DNA from: Pterobdella sp. o SKG-2022 | Lineage: Eukaryota; Annelida; Clitellata; Hirudinida; Piscicolidae | Direction: 5' to 3' | NCBI GenBank assembly: GCA_964035795.1 | Contig: OZ038320.1 | Span: 9,198,671 to 9,262,670, forward strand | DNA: 64,000 bases | Shown here: positions 1 to 10,400 of the stretch, one piece after another | How the letters are laid out: each line of letters begins with the position of its first letter | Position numbering within the stretch: the stretch's first letter is position 1 | The notes under the pieces: generated by a model | The model's database searches: none | The model's input: the letters and a program-made list of their open reading frames with translations, nothing else | Told to the model about the DNA's origin: nothing | Translations under genes and position numbers: made by a program

Positions 1-61
1 ATTTTTTGAATATTCAAACTTAATTTTTCTTAAATTTATTTTTTTTTTGAAATTTGGTAAC

Positions 62-208
62 CAATTGAAAAAATTTTGTAATCAAATGCTATGATTTTGT
101 GCGCAATTGCCAAGATTTGAGAGTCAATTGCAAAGATTTGGTAGGCAATTGCGAAGATTTGGAAGTCAATCGCAAAGATTTGGTAGACAATTGCAAAGAT
201 TTTGAATT
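62..208. repeat. 21-bp minisatellite, about 7 copies
   Basis: Seven consecutive 21-bp units of the type CAATTGCAAAGATTTGGTAG plus one base. The first two are diverged and the last five close to consensus. The unit is a multiple of three, so one plus-strand frame is periodic and encodes Gln-Leu-x-Arg-Phe-Gly-x units; a TGA in unit 2 and a TGA at the end of unit 7 close that frame. It lies downstream of the last visible THOC1 exon on the opposite strand, so it is intronic to THOC1 if that gene continues to the left. I treat it as a DNA repeat; the peptide possibility is under findings. Confidence 0.85.
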
Positions 209-446
209 GAATTGAAAAACCCTATAATAAATGATGATGAAAGTGATCTTTATTTCATATTGGATGGCTCTAATAAGAAAATATTAGAAACATCGTGTAT
301 TTTCTACACAAAAGATCAGCCTAGAAAATTAAAAAACTAAACTCCAAAAAAAAATGATGATCTTGAATTTTCAGAAATATAAGTGATATGAATCAAAGAC
401 TAAAACAAAATCATAAGAAAGACTAAAAAACTTGAAAACACACAAC

Positions 447-1936
447 ATACTCATCGTCATTCGGAATGGAAGGCAGGGAACTGTAAGTGGTGATGTTTTC
501 GAGGTTGAAGTCACTGGTGAGGTTCAAGCCTGGGTGGGCATCATTCCATCATGCATCTCATCATTGTAAATTTTTAAAGTTCATAGCTTTAAATGCTTTG
601 TTTTCTCTACTACTAGGTAAAAGAACATAATTATTACTAATATTATAATTTAAACATTGTATAGTCAAAATGCAAAATGTAATGTAACGCAGTATTTATA
701 AAGCGCTTTTTCTCATAGATCAAAGCGCTTGCTACAAATTTAAGGTAGCGAAAACACACTGTGGAACAGGTGCTAATTGTCAGCCCACGAGGGCTCGAAT
801 CCGGTAACTTTAGACAATTAGTCTAATGCTCAACCATTGAGCTATAGGGGCCAACAAAAATGCTGTTATAAATTTTAACTGTTTCATGTCGATTCATTTA
901 TTTTAAAAGCTTGTAAATCCATAAGTTAACACCATGGAAATTTAGACAATCAAATCAATTCATACCAGATTTTTCTTCAATGGAAAAAAGATGAGCAAGA
1001 AAGAGCTGAATTCGACCTGAGAAGATGGTGTTTTGAGAACGAGATAGTCTCTTGAGAAGATCTACAAAATAAATTTATATAAAGTTGAAATAATCATTCA
1101 ATATTGAGTATTGGTTATGAAATCAAAATGAATAAATAAAAGAAATGATTATATTGGAAAATGCATCATTAAAAAAGTACATAAAAATAATAATTTGACA
1201 TCAGAAACCATTGCATGTCCTAAGTAGGTAGTTCTTTCCAGCTTTATAAAAAGCTTCCTGAAAAAAAAAATTATAACCATTTAAATTCAAAAATTTTGTT
1301 CGCAAGCTGATCAAATAGCACATAATAATTGAATTAACCAACGCTTTTCCAAATAAATATATTATCTTCAAGATGGGAAAATATGACTTCGCACTGTTCT
1401 AGAGTGCTGACATCAAACATGTCAGAAAGAGTAATGAACAGAGTTTGTGACTTACAAACATCTGTATGAATATTATGATACATGAATTTATGCATTAAAA
1501 ACTTATGCTTATCTATTAATTTTTGAACAACCTTTCTGAACACAGAAAACTATCAAGTCTAGAAACTTTGTGTACTGTTCATTATTGTGTTCTGTCTTCA
1601 AATTTGATAAACTGTTTTATAATGAAATATTCACAATTATAAAAGTTACAAACCATTAATTGCTTAAATATATTTTTCAGTAGCCTTTCTATTCCAATCT
1701 TTGTTTCCTTTTCACTGTGAAAAAATATATTTAATGAAACATATATAGCATTCAAACCAAACGTATAAAATTTGTAAACAATATTTCTAAGAACATTACT
1801 TTTTTGTTGATGAGTTGTAATAATTCATCAAAACATTTGGATCAAAACTTTCAATGAGCTCCTAAAAATTTAAACAAAACATTAATTGATTTTGTACGTA
1901 ATTATAAATTAATCTTACATTAAAAGGCTCTTCCAT
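447..1936 (-). CDS. THOC1: THO complex subunit 1 (THOC1/HPR1), 5' part of gene
   Basis: THOC1 belongs to the nuclear THO/TREX complex, which couples transcription to mRNA packaging and export. Seven exons are readable: 1936-1919 (ATG), 1861-1800, 1714-1654, 1450-1343, 1257-1209, 1061-966 and 529-447. All junction phases agree. Family hallmarks appear in order: STLEQCEVIF followed by a tryptophan-lysine end, then AGKNYLLRTCND, LLKRLSRSQNTIFSG, RIQLFLAHLF and GLNLTSDFNLENITTY, each close to the animal THOC1 segment as I remember it. The remaining C-terminal part, including any death domain, lies beyond the left edge. The region before STLEQCEV is shorter than in vertebrates (under 60 residues), so a small exon may be missed or the start may differ. 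A SINE occupies the intron between the last two exons. Confidence 0.88.
676..855 (-). mobile_element. tRNA-derived SINE (copy 1), in a THOC1 intron
   Basis: Read on the minus strand it begins near 853 with a tRNA-like head: GGCCCCTATAGCTCA, an A-box-like TAGCTCAATGG, an anticodon-like hairpin TTAGA...TCTAA and a B-box-like ATTCGAGCC. A tail follows with the paired motif AAGCGC...GCGCTTTATAAAT, ending in ACATTACATT repeats. It is nearly collinear with the copy at 6961-7141 over its whole length, which shows a dispersed family. It has the same orientation as the host gene. Confidence 0.85.
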
Positions 1937-2100
1937 TTTCGGCTTTATTTTGAGCGATAGTAAATTTATAACAACAGTGAGGGTCACAAAGTTCTAACTT
2001 ATATTAATGCAATGTTTGAACAAGCATATAAACAATATAAAAATGATACATTAATGAAAATGAAAATTGAGATATAAAAAAAAAAAAAAAAAAACTGCAC
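1937..2100. promoter_or_regulatory. THOC1 5' flank, with poly-A run
   Basis: Sequence immediately upstream of the THOC1 ATG. It is AT-rich and contains an uninterrupted run of about 19 A at 2076-2094 (plus strand). A transposon-derived ORF begins directly beyond it, so the native upstream region left for THOC1 is under 200 bp. No specific promoter motif is recognised. Confidence 0.3.
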
Positions 2101-2540
2101 TTAAGAGAAAGAGGAAGAAGAACGGAAACAGGAAAGAATGCTGGTAGCAATGCCGCGGGCAATTGCAAGGGAAATCTTTTGACGCAACCATACTGCCTCC
2201 AAAGGGTCCCTTGACGCCTCGATAACTTTTCTACCTAACTCATCAACAAAGCTACTGGTTGAAGGTCCGCAGCAGCCCGTTGTCTCGAATGCAACGGGTT
2301 GAAAATGGAAGTTGCCCACCAAGCCCTGATATTTGCGGCTTTTTAATATTTCCGCAGATTTTGCGCTGGTTCCTGACTCGATGGAGCTGGCGATAATGTG
2401 GGACTTGGAAAAAGCATCGACGACTGTTGCGTCCCAGACCAAGCAGTTTCCATGCTTCCAAGGGAAGAATATTATGCCATCAGAACGACGTCCGTCATTC
2501 CTCTCGAGCCCTGATGGTTCGAGGTCTAGTATTTGAATTT
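2101..2540 (-). mobile_element. Transposon-derived ORF fragment (C-terminal, nuclease-like module)
   Basis: An open frame of about 145 codons on the minus strand, noticeably richer in GC than its surroundings, ending in a serine-rich tail before TAA. Visible motifs include RRSDGIIFFPWKHG, LVWDATVVDAF, KSRKYQGL, HFQPVAFETTG and a final QKISLAIARGIATS. I recognise this block as a conserved segment found in many copies in cnidarian, mollusc and crustacean genomes, next to reverse-transcriptase ORFs. The spaced SDG...WDATVVD arrangement resembles a PD-(D/E)XK-like nuclease core; that is inference. No matching reverse transcriptase is seen next to it, so this is a fragment. The frame is unbroken, which suggests a fairly recent copy. 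It is not counted as a host gene. Confidence 0.6.
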
Positions 2541-2969
2541 TATTATGCCTTTTCATTGAATAAACATTTAGATTAAAATAATATAAAGTTTTGAGTTGGA
2601 AAATATATTTTTTCATCAATTTTATCAAAATAATAATTTCTAAACCAGTTAAAACAGTAGCTATTAAAATAAAAATGAAACTTCGAATATGGTGAATTTT
2701 TTGACACTTTATTTTCCTATTTTAAAATCAGTTTTGAGCATAAATACTGATATATTCCGATAAACACCATACCAATTTGTGAATTGATAAACAAAGCTAG
2801 TGTTTATATTTTTCCATTATAAAAACCATTCTCATATTGGTTCAAGTCATAGCTTGAAGAAAAATGATCATAAAAACAGCCATTTTGGGTTTTTAATTCC
2901 AGTTTTATAGCCAAAAAATTTCATAAATGTACTATGGATTTTATGGTGTTGAGACTACATTCTTTTTTG

Positions 2970-3420
2970 TTCTAGCGGTGGTTGCGAAGCAGCGATTACT
3001 GCACTAATGAGAGCAGGAAAAATTCAAAAATTTGGTGATATTTCCATTATTCAACGGTTTTTCTTTTAAAATGAAAGATGTGTTAGTGGAAACTGTGTTA
3101 AATAAGAAATTTTATATAGTAGTGAAAAATGGTATCTAAGAATAAGTTGTGAGTGATTTGGAAATAACAGATTTAAGACGAGAACATTTACGGAGTGAAG
3201 TTAGGAGATAGCTTCAAAAGTGACTGTTTAATTGATAAGTTAAATAAAATGAAAGGCTAGAGGCATCGTTTAAAGCTAGCGGTGTGAGATGGTCTGGTCA
3301 TTCAAAGAGGAAAGATGAAAAAAATGTATTTGAAAAGCATTTTTAATTTCAAAATAAAGTTTTGAAAAAAATAGCGAGACGAAGGTTAAGGGGGTGAGCA
3401 AAATAGTAATACAGATTCTT
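2970..3420 (+). mobile_element. Decayed RTE-type LINE, C-terminal fragment
   Basis: The plus strand from 2976 reads GGCEAAITALMRAGKIQKFG, the start of the conserved region after the reverse transcriptase in RTE-like LINEs. Further on, near 3120-3160 and 3285-3325, frames shift but the remnants EKWYLRISC and GVRWSGHSKRKDEK persist, equivalent to the family's SE.WCL and RWFGHV.R. stretches. Many stops and frameshifts show it is old and inactive. It belongs to the same broad class as, but is more decayed than, the element at 15.8-18.9 kb. Confidence 0.6.
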
Positions 3421-5401
3421 GAAGTTGGTAAAAATAGCCTAAGTTTTAAAAAGAATCTATCTATTTTAACTAACTCAAAATAAGCAAAAACTAAATTGAA
3501 TACTTCTGTAAAGCTATTTTCTGCATATCAGCGTTTACCTTTTCACATGTAAAAATCTTTTTATTATATGCAGTACTTTATTACGATAATCGTAGAACAT
3601 TGATATAAATAAAAAATCTTATTCTCATATGAATTGCTTATAACTTTAAAATTTCATTTAGCTGAACTTAGTTGAAATAGTGCTACATATTTTATGCGTG
3701 AGAAGCAAGGGCATGCTTATGGGTTTCTATTTGTTTTAAAGCTTAAATGACTGAAAAACAGAAAATGCCCCCAAGTTCCTACAACTCTTAAATGGAAAAA
3801 ATTTGCAAAAAATTCTGTTTTATTTTTAGTTTGAGATTTAAAACGATGATAGGCTTGAATGAAATGATTGTTGGAACTGTGACATTGAAGTTTATAACAG
3901 TCGAGCCACGTTGTAAGAAATTGAAATGATGATTGTGTTAGGCAGGCGTGAAATTTCAAGGCTTAAGGTAATAGTACGTTAAGCTTAGTAAAGCATGATG
4001 GAAAAACTATTTCATAGACTTGGGTTAGTGTTTGAAAATACTTATAATAAGGTTAAGTGGAAAGGTGTACTCATGGAAAAAAGTCAGTGACCTTTTGGAA
4101 AAGAAACAGATGCTTACTATGATGAAATGATGAAAAAATATATTTGAGTTTATTGATCTAAATAAACACAATATTTATCTAAGCACGAAAACAATATAAA
4201 CTTTTAAGTTGATAATATTGTTTCTTAAAAAAAAGAAAAAACTTAAAAAAAGTAAATTTTTCAAAATGATTCAAAAATATTCTGACATTTGAAAGAATGG
4301 TAATCAAAGTGTGTTCTTGAATAATAAAATATATCGAGCTTTTGAATACGTATGGTTTCAATAAAACGACAAAAGAAAGCTGTTCACATAAAGCAAATGA
4401 TTGCGTTCATTTATGTTTGAGTGATACTGATAACAAAAACAAATTCGATTTGATCAAGATGGTAATACAGAGGTTGAAACAAATGAAAAACCGAATAAGC
4501 CTCAATTCAAATTGTGGCATTGAAATTCGACTTGAAAACAAGAAAGTAATATTGGAAATAATACCGAATAATTAAATTTTAAAAAATCTAAATTTTCAAT
4601 TCATTAGAAAAAAATGAAATGAAATTGTTTTATAAAAACAATTAATGAAAAAATTTGATAAAAATACTAAAGTCTCTCATATGAATCTCTTTTACAGATA
4701 ATAATTTGAAAAATACTTCAAAAATTCAATTGAAAAACGGTGGAATTGAAGTTTTCAATAAAAACAGTTGTATATATGGGTTTAGGAAAATCAGCAAAAA
4801 ATGCAAATTTGGCCTAGAATTCTTTATAAAACTTGTAAAATAAAACAAAAAAGCTTTATTAAAAAATTAATTTAAAATAGAAAATGTTGAGTACGATAGC
4901 ATGTTTTTGTGTATAACTATGCTGAACTGATCTCTGCAATATGGCGTTTAGAATATCCTTAAAATTAATTTGGTAAACAAATAAACGAGTAAAAAGTTTA
5001 AAACGATCTCGCACTTAAGTATAGCACAACAACAAAAATACTCAATGTTTGTTACAATTGGAAAAGCGAAATAAAAGTTGGCATTGAAATAAATGGAAAT
5101 AAAGATAACTGGCAGAAGTATTTAGGTCAAAGCAAAACATAATTACAAATACAAAAACCCGATAAAGAGTTAGGTTAAAATTGAAGTAATAAAAACTATC
5201 TCTATAAAAGTATAAAAAAGTCTACATAACACTTTAATATGAAACTTTTACGAACAACCTCATACAAAATATATATTCTCTAGCCTCGATAATCTCTAGC
5301 TAACTCCCCAGACACTATCAAGTATGTCGCTTATACACTACCAACCCAATTGAGAATATAACTTAAAAATGTACTTTTGAAGCTTTAGTGTAAGCACACA
5401 A
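3421..5401. other. AT-rich intergenic spacer between M13 gene and THOC1 side
   Basis: About 2 kb downstream of the M13 peptidase stop codon. It contains the 3' UTR of that gene, whose end I cannot place. A plus-strand open frame at 4342-4575 shows no motif and no family resemblance. No RNA gene or recognisable element was found. Confidence 0.4.
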
Positions 5402-7476
5402 TCACCACACATCGCACTTCTTCGGAGGGTTCATTTTAGAGTTTGAAGGGCAGTTGAAGGCTTTTGCAAACGCCTTGGAGTTCCTGGCCGCCCCGAGCAC
5501 CCTAAACTGCCCCAAAGAGTGGGCATCTGAACGCAGATGCTCCTTCTGCGATTCCACCGGATTGTTATTGCACCAGCCCTGCGTAGTATTTGAGATGTGA
5601 ATTTGAGTTATATATTACAAGTAAAAAAATATCTGCGAATCTATATTGCACCTCACTAAGAAAGAGAAATTGGGTGTAAATCTACATTAATAATTATTAA
5701 GGGATAATTTATCAAGGTTAATGATTAAGTTTATGTTATCCTAAACTTAATAAACTAGAAGAGATATAAACGTATATGTGATGAAATCGAAAAAAAAATA
5801 AAACAACTAATTAAAATATAAATGAAAAAAATGTATATAGACTTGAGCAAAAGAGATGAAGAAAAGTTGGTCATGGTTGTATGGCACTCCAGGCAACAAG
5901 GGTTCGTTGGCTTCCCTGATGCTCCTGTATGCATTCAACGAGCACTTCAAGCCTCCATTGTCAGCTATGTTTTCTCCTAATGTAAATTGCCCATCCAACT
6001 GTATTAGAATATACATATATGTTATTAGCAAAATAATGGCTAATTTAAGATACTGTAACTTCTATTTGAGAAATGTTTAATTTAATTTCATGAATTAAAA
6101 ATAACAACAGCGATAAAAAACAGAGTAAAAAAGAATAATTATAAGTGATGTGAAAATTTTATAGTTATTTTTACCTAAGTGAAATCTTAAAAAGTAGGAG
6201 TAATAATAATATGAATAAAAATAATAACGGCAATGGAAACATGAAGAAAAAAAGACGAACATGTACTCCATCAACTTCGAACTTGTTGTACTGGTCGATC
6301 AAGCATTGAGTTCTGCAGGGTGTTTGCATAAGAGTGATGTTTGCAATTTTTATATACAGCTTTTTTTGTTATCTAAGCATTCAAATATGAGTTAAAAACA
6401 ATTTATTTACTTAATAAAAAAATTTAGCTTTATAAAAATATTGAGTATTTCTTGATTCACATGATACACTGTCAACGGAATCAAATAAAACACATCGAAA
6501 TTTCTTATATTTACTACACATAATCAAAGCATTGATGGAATGAAATCTAACCTATTAGTGAATTGGGTTCTCACCTTGGCTGTCCACCACTCCCTGAACA
6601 CTCCATTCTCATCAAACTTGCTCCCTGTTAGGTTAGCGACCTTTTATCACGCCTCCTTATCAGTTTTGTTTGTCTTATCAGTATGACGTTTGTGTAAACA
6701 GAGTGTTTCATGTTATATAATTAAAAAAGGTTTGAAGGCGATAATCTTATTTACTTTTAAAAGTGAATTTTATGTTAATGTGATTGATTTATATATCTAC
6801 TTGAAAAAACGGTGCGAAAATTACAATTAAGATCTGAGAAGTATTAAAATACATTGAAATGAATTAAAATATAAAAGAACAGACCGAAGTCATCAAACCC
6901 ATGAGTCAGCTCATGCCCCATCACCATACCGATGTAGCCGTAGTTTATCGAACTGCAGATGTGATGTAATGTAATGCGGTATTTATAAAGCGCTATTTCT
7001 TATAGATCAAAGCGCTTGTTACAAATTTAATGTAGCGAAAACACACTGTAGAACAGGTGCTAATTGTCGGCCCACACGGGATCAAACTCGGTAATTTTAG
7101 ATACTTAGTCTAACGCTCTACCGCTGAGCTATACGGGCCGATGCAAAAGTAAGCTCGATATAATATTTAAAAATTTTTGAAACCAATTTTTTTAATCTTT
7201 TAGTATATAAAAAGGGTAACTTCTAAAAAATACTCCTAATAATGATGATATTTTTTTCTTTGAAATCTAAAAGCTTCTTGCATTTACAAAACTTAAGGCT
7301 TTTTGTTCAGTTGTATGATATTATAATAGAAATTACTTGAAACATGATAAGGGATACAAAATAACCTTGGTAAATCATTACTAAAAAACTGCCCCTGTAA
7401 GATACCAGCAGGGAAGACCATGTGGTTGAAGTTGGGGTTGTAATATGCATTCACCATTGCTGGAGACATGGTCCAA
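5402..7476 (-). CDS. M13 peptidase catalytic exons (NAYY, HELTH, GENIAD, C-terminal CxW)
   Basis: Exon 7476-7366 encodes VNAYYNP and FPAGILQ. Exon 6952-6885 encodes NYGYIGMVMGHELTHGFDD. Exon 6624-6552 carries FDENGVFREWW. Exon 6312-6261 carries TQCLIDQYNKFEVDG. Exon 5998-5843 carries QFTLGENIADNGGLK. The last exon has GQFRVLGAARNS, containing the Arg that binds substrate carboxylate in neprilysin, and ends KKCDVW then TGA. All zinc and catalytic residues are intact, so an active enzyme is predicted. The usual Arg before the final VW is Asp here, a mild departure. The intron before the HELTH exon ends in SINE sequence. Confidence 0.92.
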
Positions 7477-10400
7477 CTGAGAGGGTTATTCAGTTCTCCG
7501 GATTATATATCACAACTTTTCACGTTTGTGACAAGTGCGTGACACGTATGGGGTATTTTAGAGCCTTTTTCGTCGTGTTAGGATGGGTAAATGGTGATTT
7601 ATGTATGCTGGAAAATTCAAAAATTATGACATGTTTAAATTATATGTTTATCAGCATCAGTTGGTTCAACAATGCTATTCAAAGTTAAAAAAAAAAACTG
7701 CAACAGAAGAAAAAAATAATCTTCAAAGAATAAAAAAGAGTAATTTTTATACAAAGAAATGTAACAGAAAAAATGAAAATCATGAATGAATCAAATCAGT
7801 AAGACCAACTGTTGTCGTTCATTGGTGGATCGAAGTTTTGAGATGAGGTGTGTGGTGAAAACGTTATCAATGTGTATCAAGTTCTCAATCAGTCTGTTCT
7901 CCTTTATGTGGAACTGTTCAAAGGTTTAAGTATAATAATGCATTATGTAGCAGCCGAATTGCTGCAATTTTTTTCATTTTTATGGGCTTTGTTAGTGTTA
8001 AGACCACGATGTTGTGTATCCTGATGGGTTTTTGATTTATTGTATTTTTAACCTCAGTAATTTTTTTTATATTTTTTATTTAAAATTTTTGGTTTCAAAA
8101 TTTGGAGATTCCCAAAACTTCTTCATGTAGCATTATCGGGGTTACAGTAAGGAAAGCTGTCCCTTTGTCTTGTGAGGTGGTTGCCAGTTTTACTTCTTAC
8201 TTTGAATATTTGATACTTTTGTTCCTAAATTTTTCAATTTTGTGAATATTTTTTTATTAATTATATTATGTAGGATGGTTGACACATGTTACTTCAGGTT
8301 TGCAACTTTCTTCGGGTGACATGCAAATTCGAGCTTTGAGGCGGCTTTTTCAATTGAAAATATTATATTCATATAAGATATAGCTTTTTAAGCTAATTGC
8401 AATTCAGGATCTTTGTTTAAAATAGCTATTGCGTGAGGTGGTGAAAAGGTTGGTTGTAATTGTAGCACAAGTCTTCATTGAAGATGTTATGAGACCCATT
8501 TATTTTAACCGAGTCAAATTGATTTTCAATTTTGATCTGAATTCAAAAACTTTCAATCATAGTCCGTTTATAATTCTTCCGATATTTCTATAATCATTTT
8601 TTAAAATCTACTTTAAACATTTTTGTCTTAAGGATATGAGACTTTCTTTTCGTTTTTATAACATTCGTTCAAGGGACCTAGTCAATATTTTGTTAATGTT
8701 GTTTGAACAGTATTCTATTGCAATAAGTATTGTTTGAAGAGGATTTATTAATCAAAATAATGGAAAGCTCAAATTGAAAAAACCCCCAAGATAGCCACTT
8801 GACACATGTGGAAATGAAAATTCTCATTATTTAACGAATAAAATCATAATAATCATGAAAACTCACTGCTTCATAGAAGGAGTCGAGAAGTGTGTTGTTG
8901 AGAATGAAGTCAGGATAGCCTATTAAATACTCCATTGCATTCGCCTGTGTTGTAGTGTGTGCGTTAAGAAATTATACATAATAAAAAAATTTAAAAAAGT
9001 ATAAACAAACACCAAGATTTGAAAACCGATTTTAACCCTCTTTTTATATTGAGAGAAGCCTGATTCACTAGATTTACACTTCGAAATTTTATATAAACTA
9101 CTAATCTTCAATTCTTTCTATTTAGTGAATGCTTTTAAAACCAACTTTGAAACTTTCTGGCACTAGTAATAAGATTCAAGATTAAATAAATGAATTTATT
9201 TGAATAAAATATAAGTTTTTGATTTTTATAATCTTCAAAAGGAGACAGTTTAATCTGTATGGGCTCAAGCTTACCATAAACCATTAGTAAAGTTATTGAG
9301 AAATTTTGTAAATAAATTGAGTTAAATCATAGATATTTAAATAAAGATTTAAATATCTATGATTTAATCTACACAATTTTTCAACAACTTTACTAATGAT
9401 TTATAATAAGACTGAACTTATCCAAAACATTAGTTTTTAAAAGCAATTAATGTACCTGGAGCATTCCTCACTTGAAGGTTATAAAAATCTAAAACTATCG
9501 AATTAGTGGATACATGAGATGCGTGTAAAACATATAATTTTTATAGATCAAATGGTTGAATTACTTTTAATGGAAAGAAATTATGATAATCAGTTCATTG
9601 GACCGAAATACAATAGATATTGCTATCGTTTTGGTTATCATTATGAGTGAAGAACCTTGGAAATAGTGGCTTTTCTGGTAGGCTCATCCATCCATGTGAG
9701 CGTCTTAAGGTTGTCTATGAAGGCTTTCTTAATTTTCAATATTATATTCGCCACCTGTGTTTACAATAAGCAATAATTTAATTGAATATATTTTTGATGT
9801 AATAGAAACAAACACTATGGTTTATTGAGAAACTTAATACACGAAGCTTTTCGTAAGAGTATCTTACATTATCTAGTGTTTTTTACACTAGATAATGTAA
9901 GATACTTTTACGAAAAGCTTTGTTTATTAAGTTTCTCAATAAACCTTAGTGTTTGTTTCTATTATATTGATTTCCAGCTATTTTACGTCAACATATTTTT
10001 GATGGTTATATTAATAAAGGTGAAATAAATAAGTCAAGCTTCAAGTGTCGATACCATGAAACTGCTAAATAAAACACAAAATATTGATATGAATCTCCAA
10101 CCAACTAACCGCAATCTTACTTTCAGGCTCAAACTTTTCTTTCACGAATATCTGCCCCAAGGCAAAACCCATTTTGCTCTCAGTAAAGTCCAGACATAGC
10201 TGCCATTCTTCCACGAAATCCCTTCCTGATTATTTGTGCAATAAACTACAATATAATAATATTAATAAATCACATTAGGTTATATCGCTGTGTTTGTCCC
10301 AACAATTACGATATGATTATAGTGGCATGAGTTTCTAGGTCACCCTTCAATTTAAATTTTTTAAAGATGTACTTACCTGTGTGAATTAAGCCCAAAACAA

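Noticed and set aside
62..208. CRISPR-like array
   Set aside because: Direct 21-bp units without spacers in an animal genome; it is a minisatellite.
775..853. Functional tRNA gene calls at the SINE heads (also 7062-7140 and 50758-50834)
   Set aside because: Arms are mismatched, the B boxes are degenerate in two of three, and each head is fused to a repeated tail, so these are SINE promoters rather than tRNA genes.
4342..4575. 77-codon plus-strand ORF
   Set aside because: No family resemblance, no neighbouring exons, and AT-rich composition typical of chance frames here.
6261..6624. Apparent frameshift in the M13 gene between the REWW and TQCLIDQY exons
   Set aside because: Resolved by using the donor at 6552 instead of the GTGAG at 6574; the protein then has the normal spacing and the phase fits.
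7366..7476. Apparent loss of residues between FPAGILQ and the HELTH exon caused by the SINE
   Set aside because: The exon runs on to a donor after 7366 (GQFFSNDLP), restoring the family length; only the intron end is affected by the SINE.
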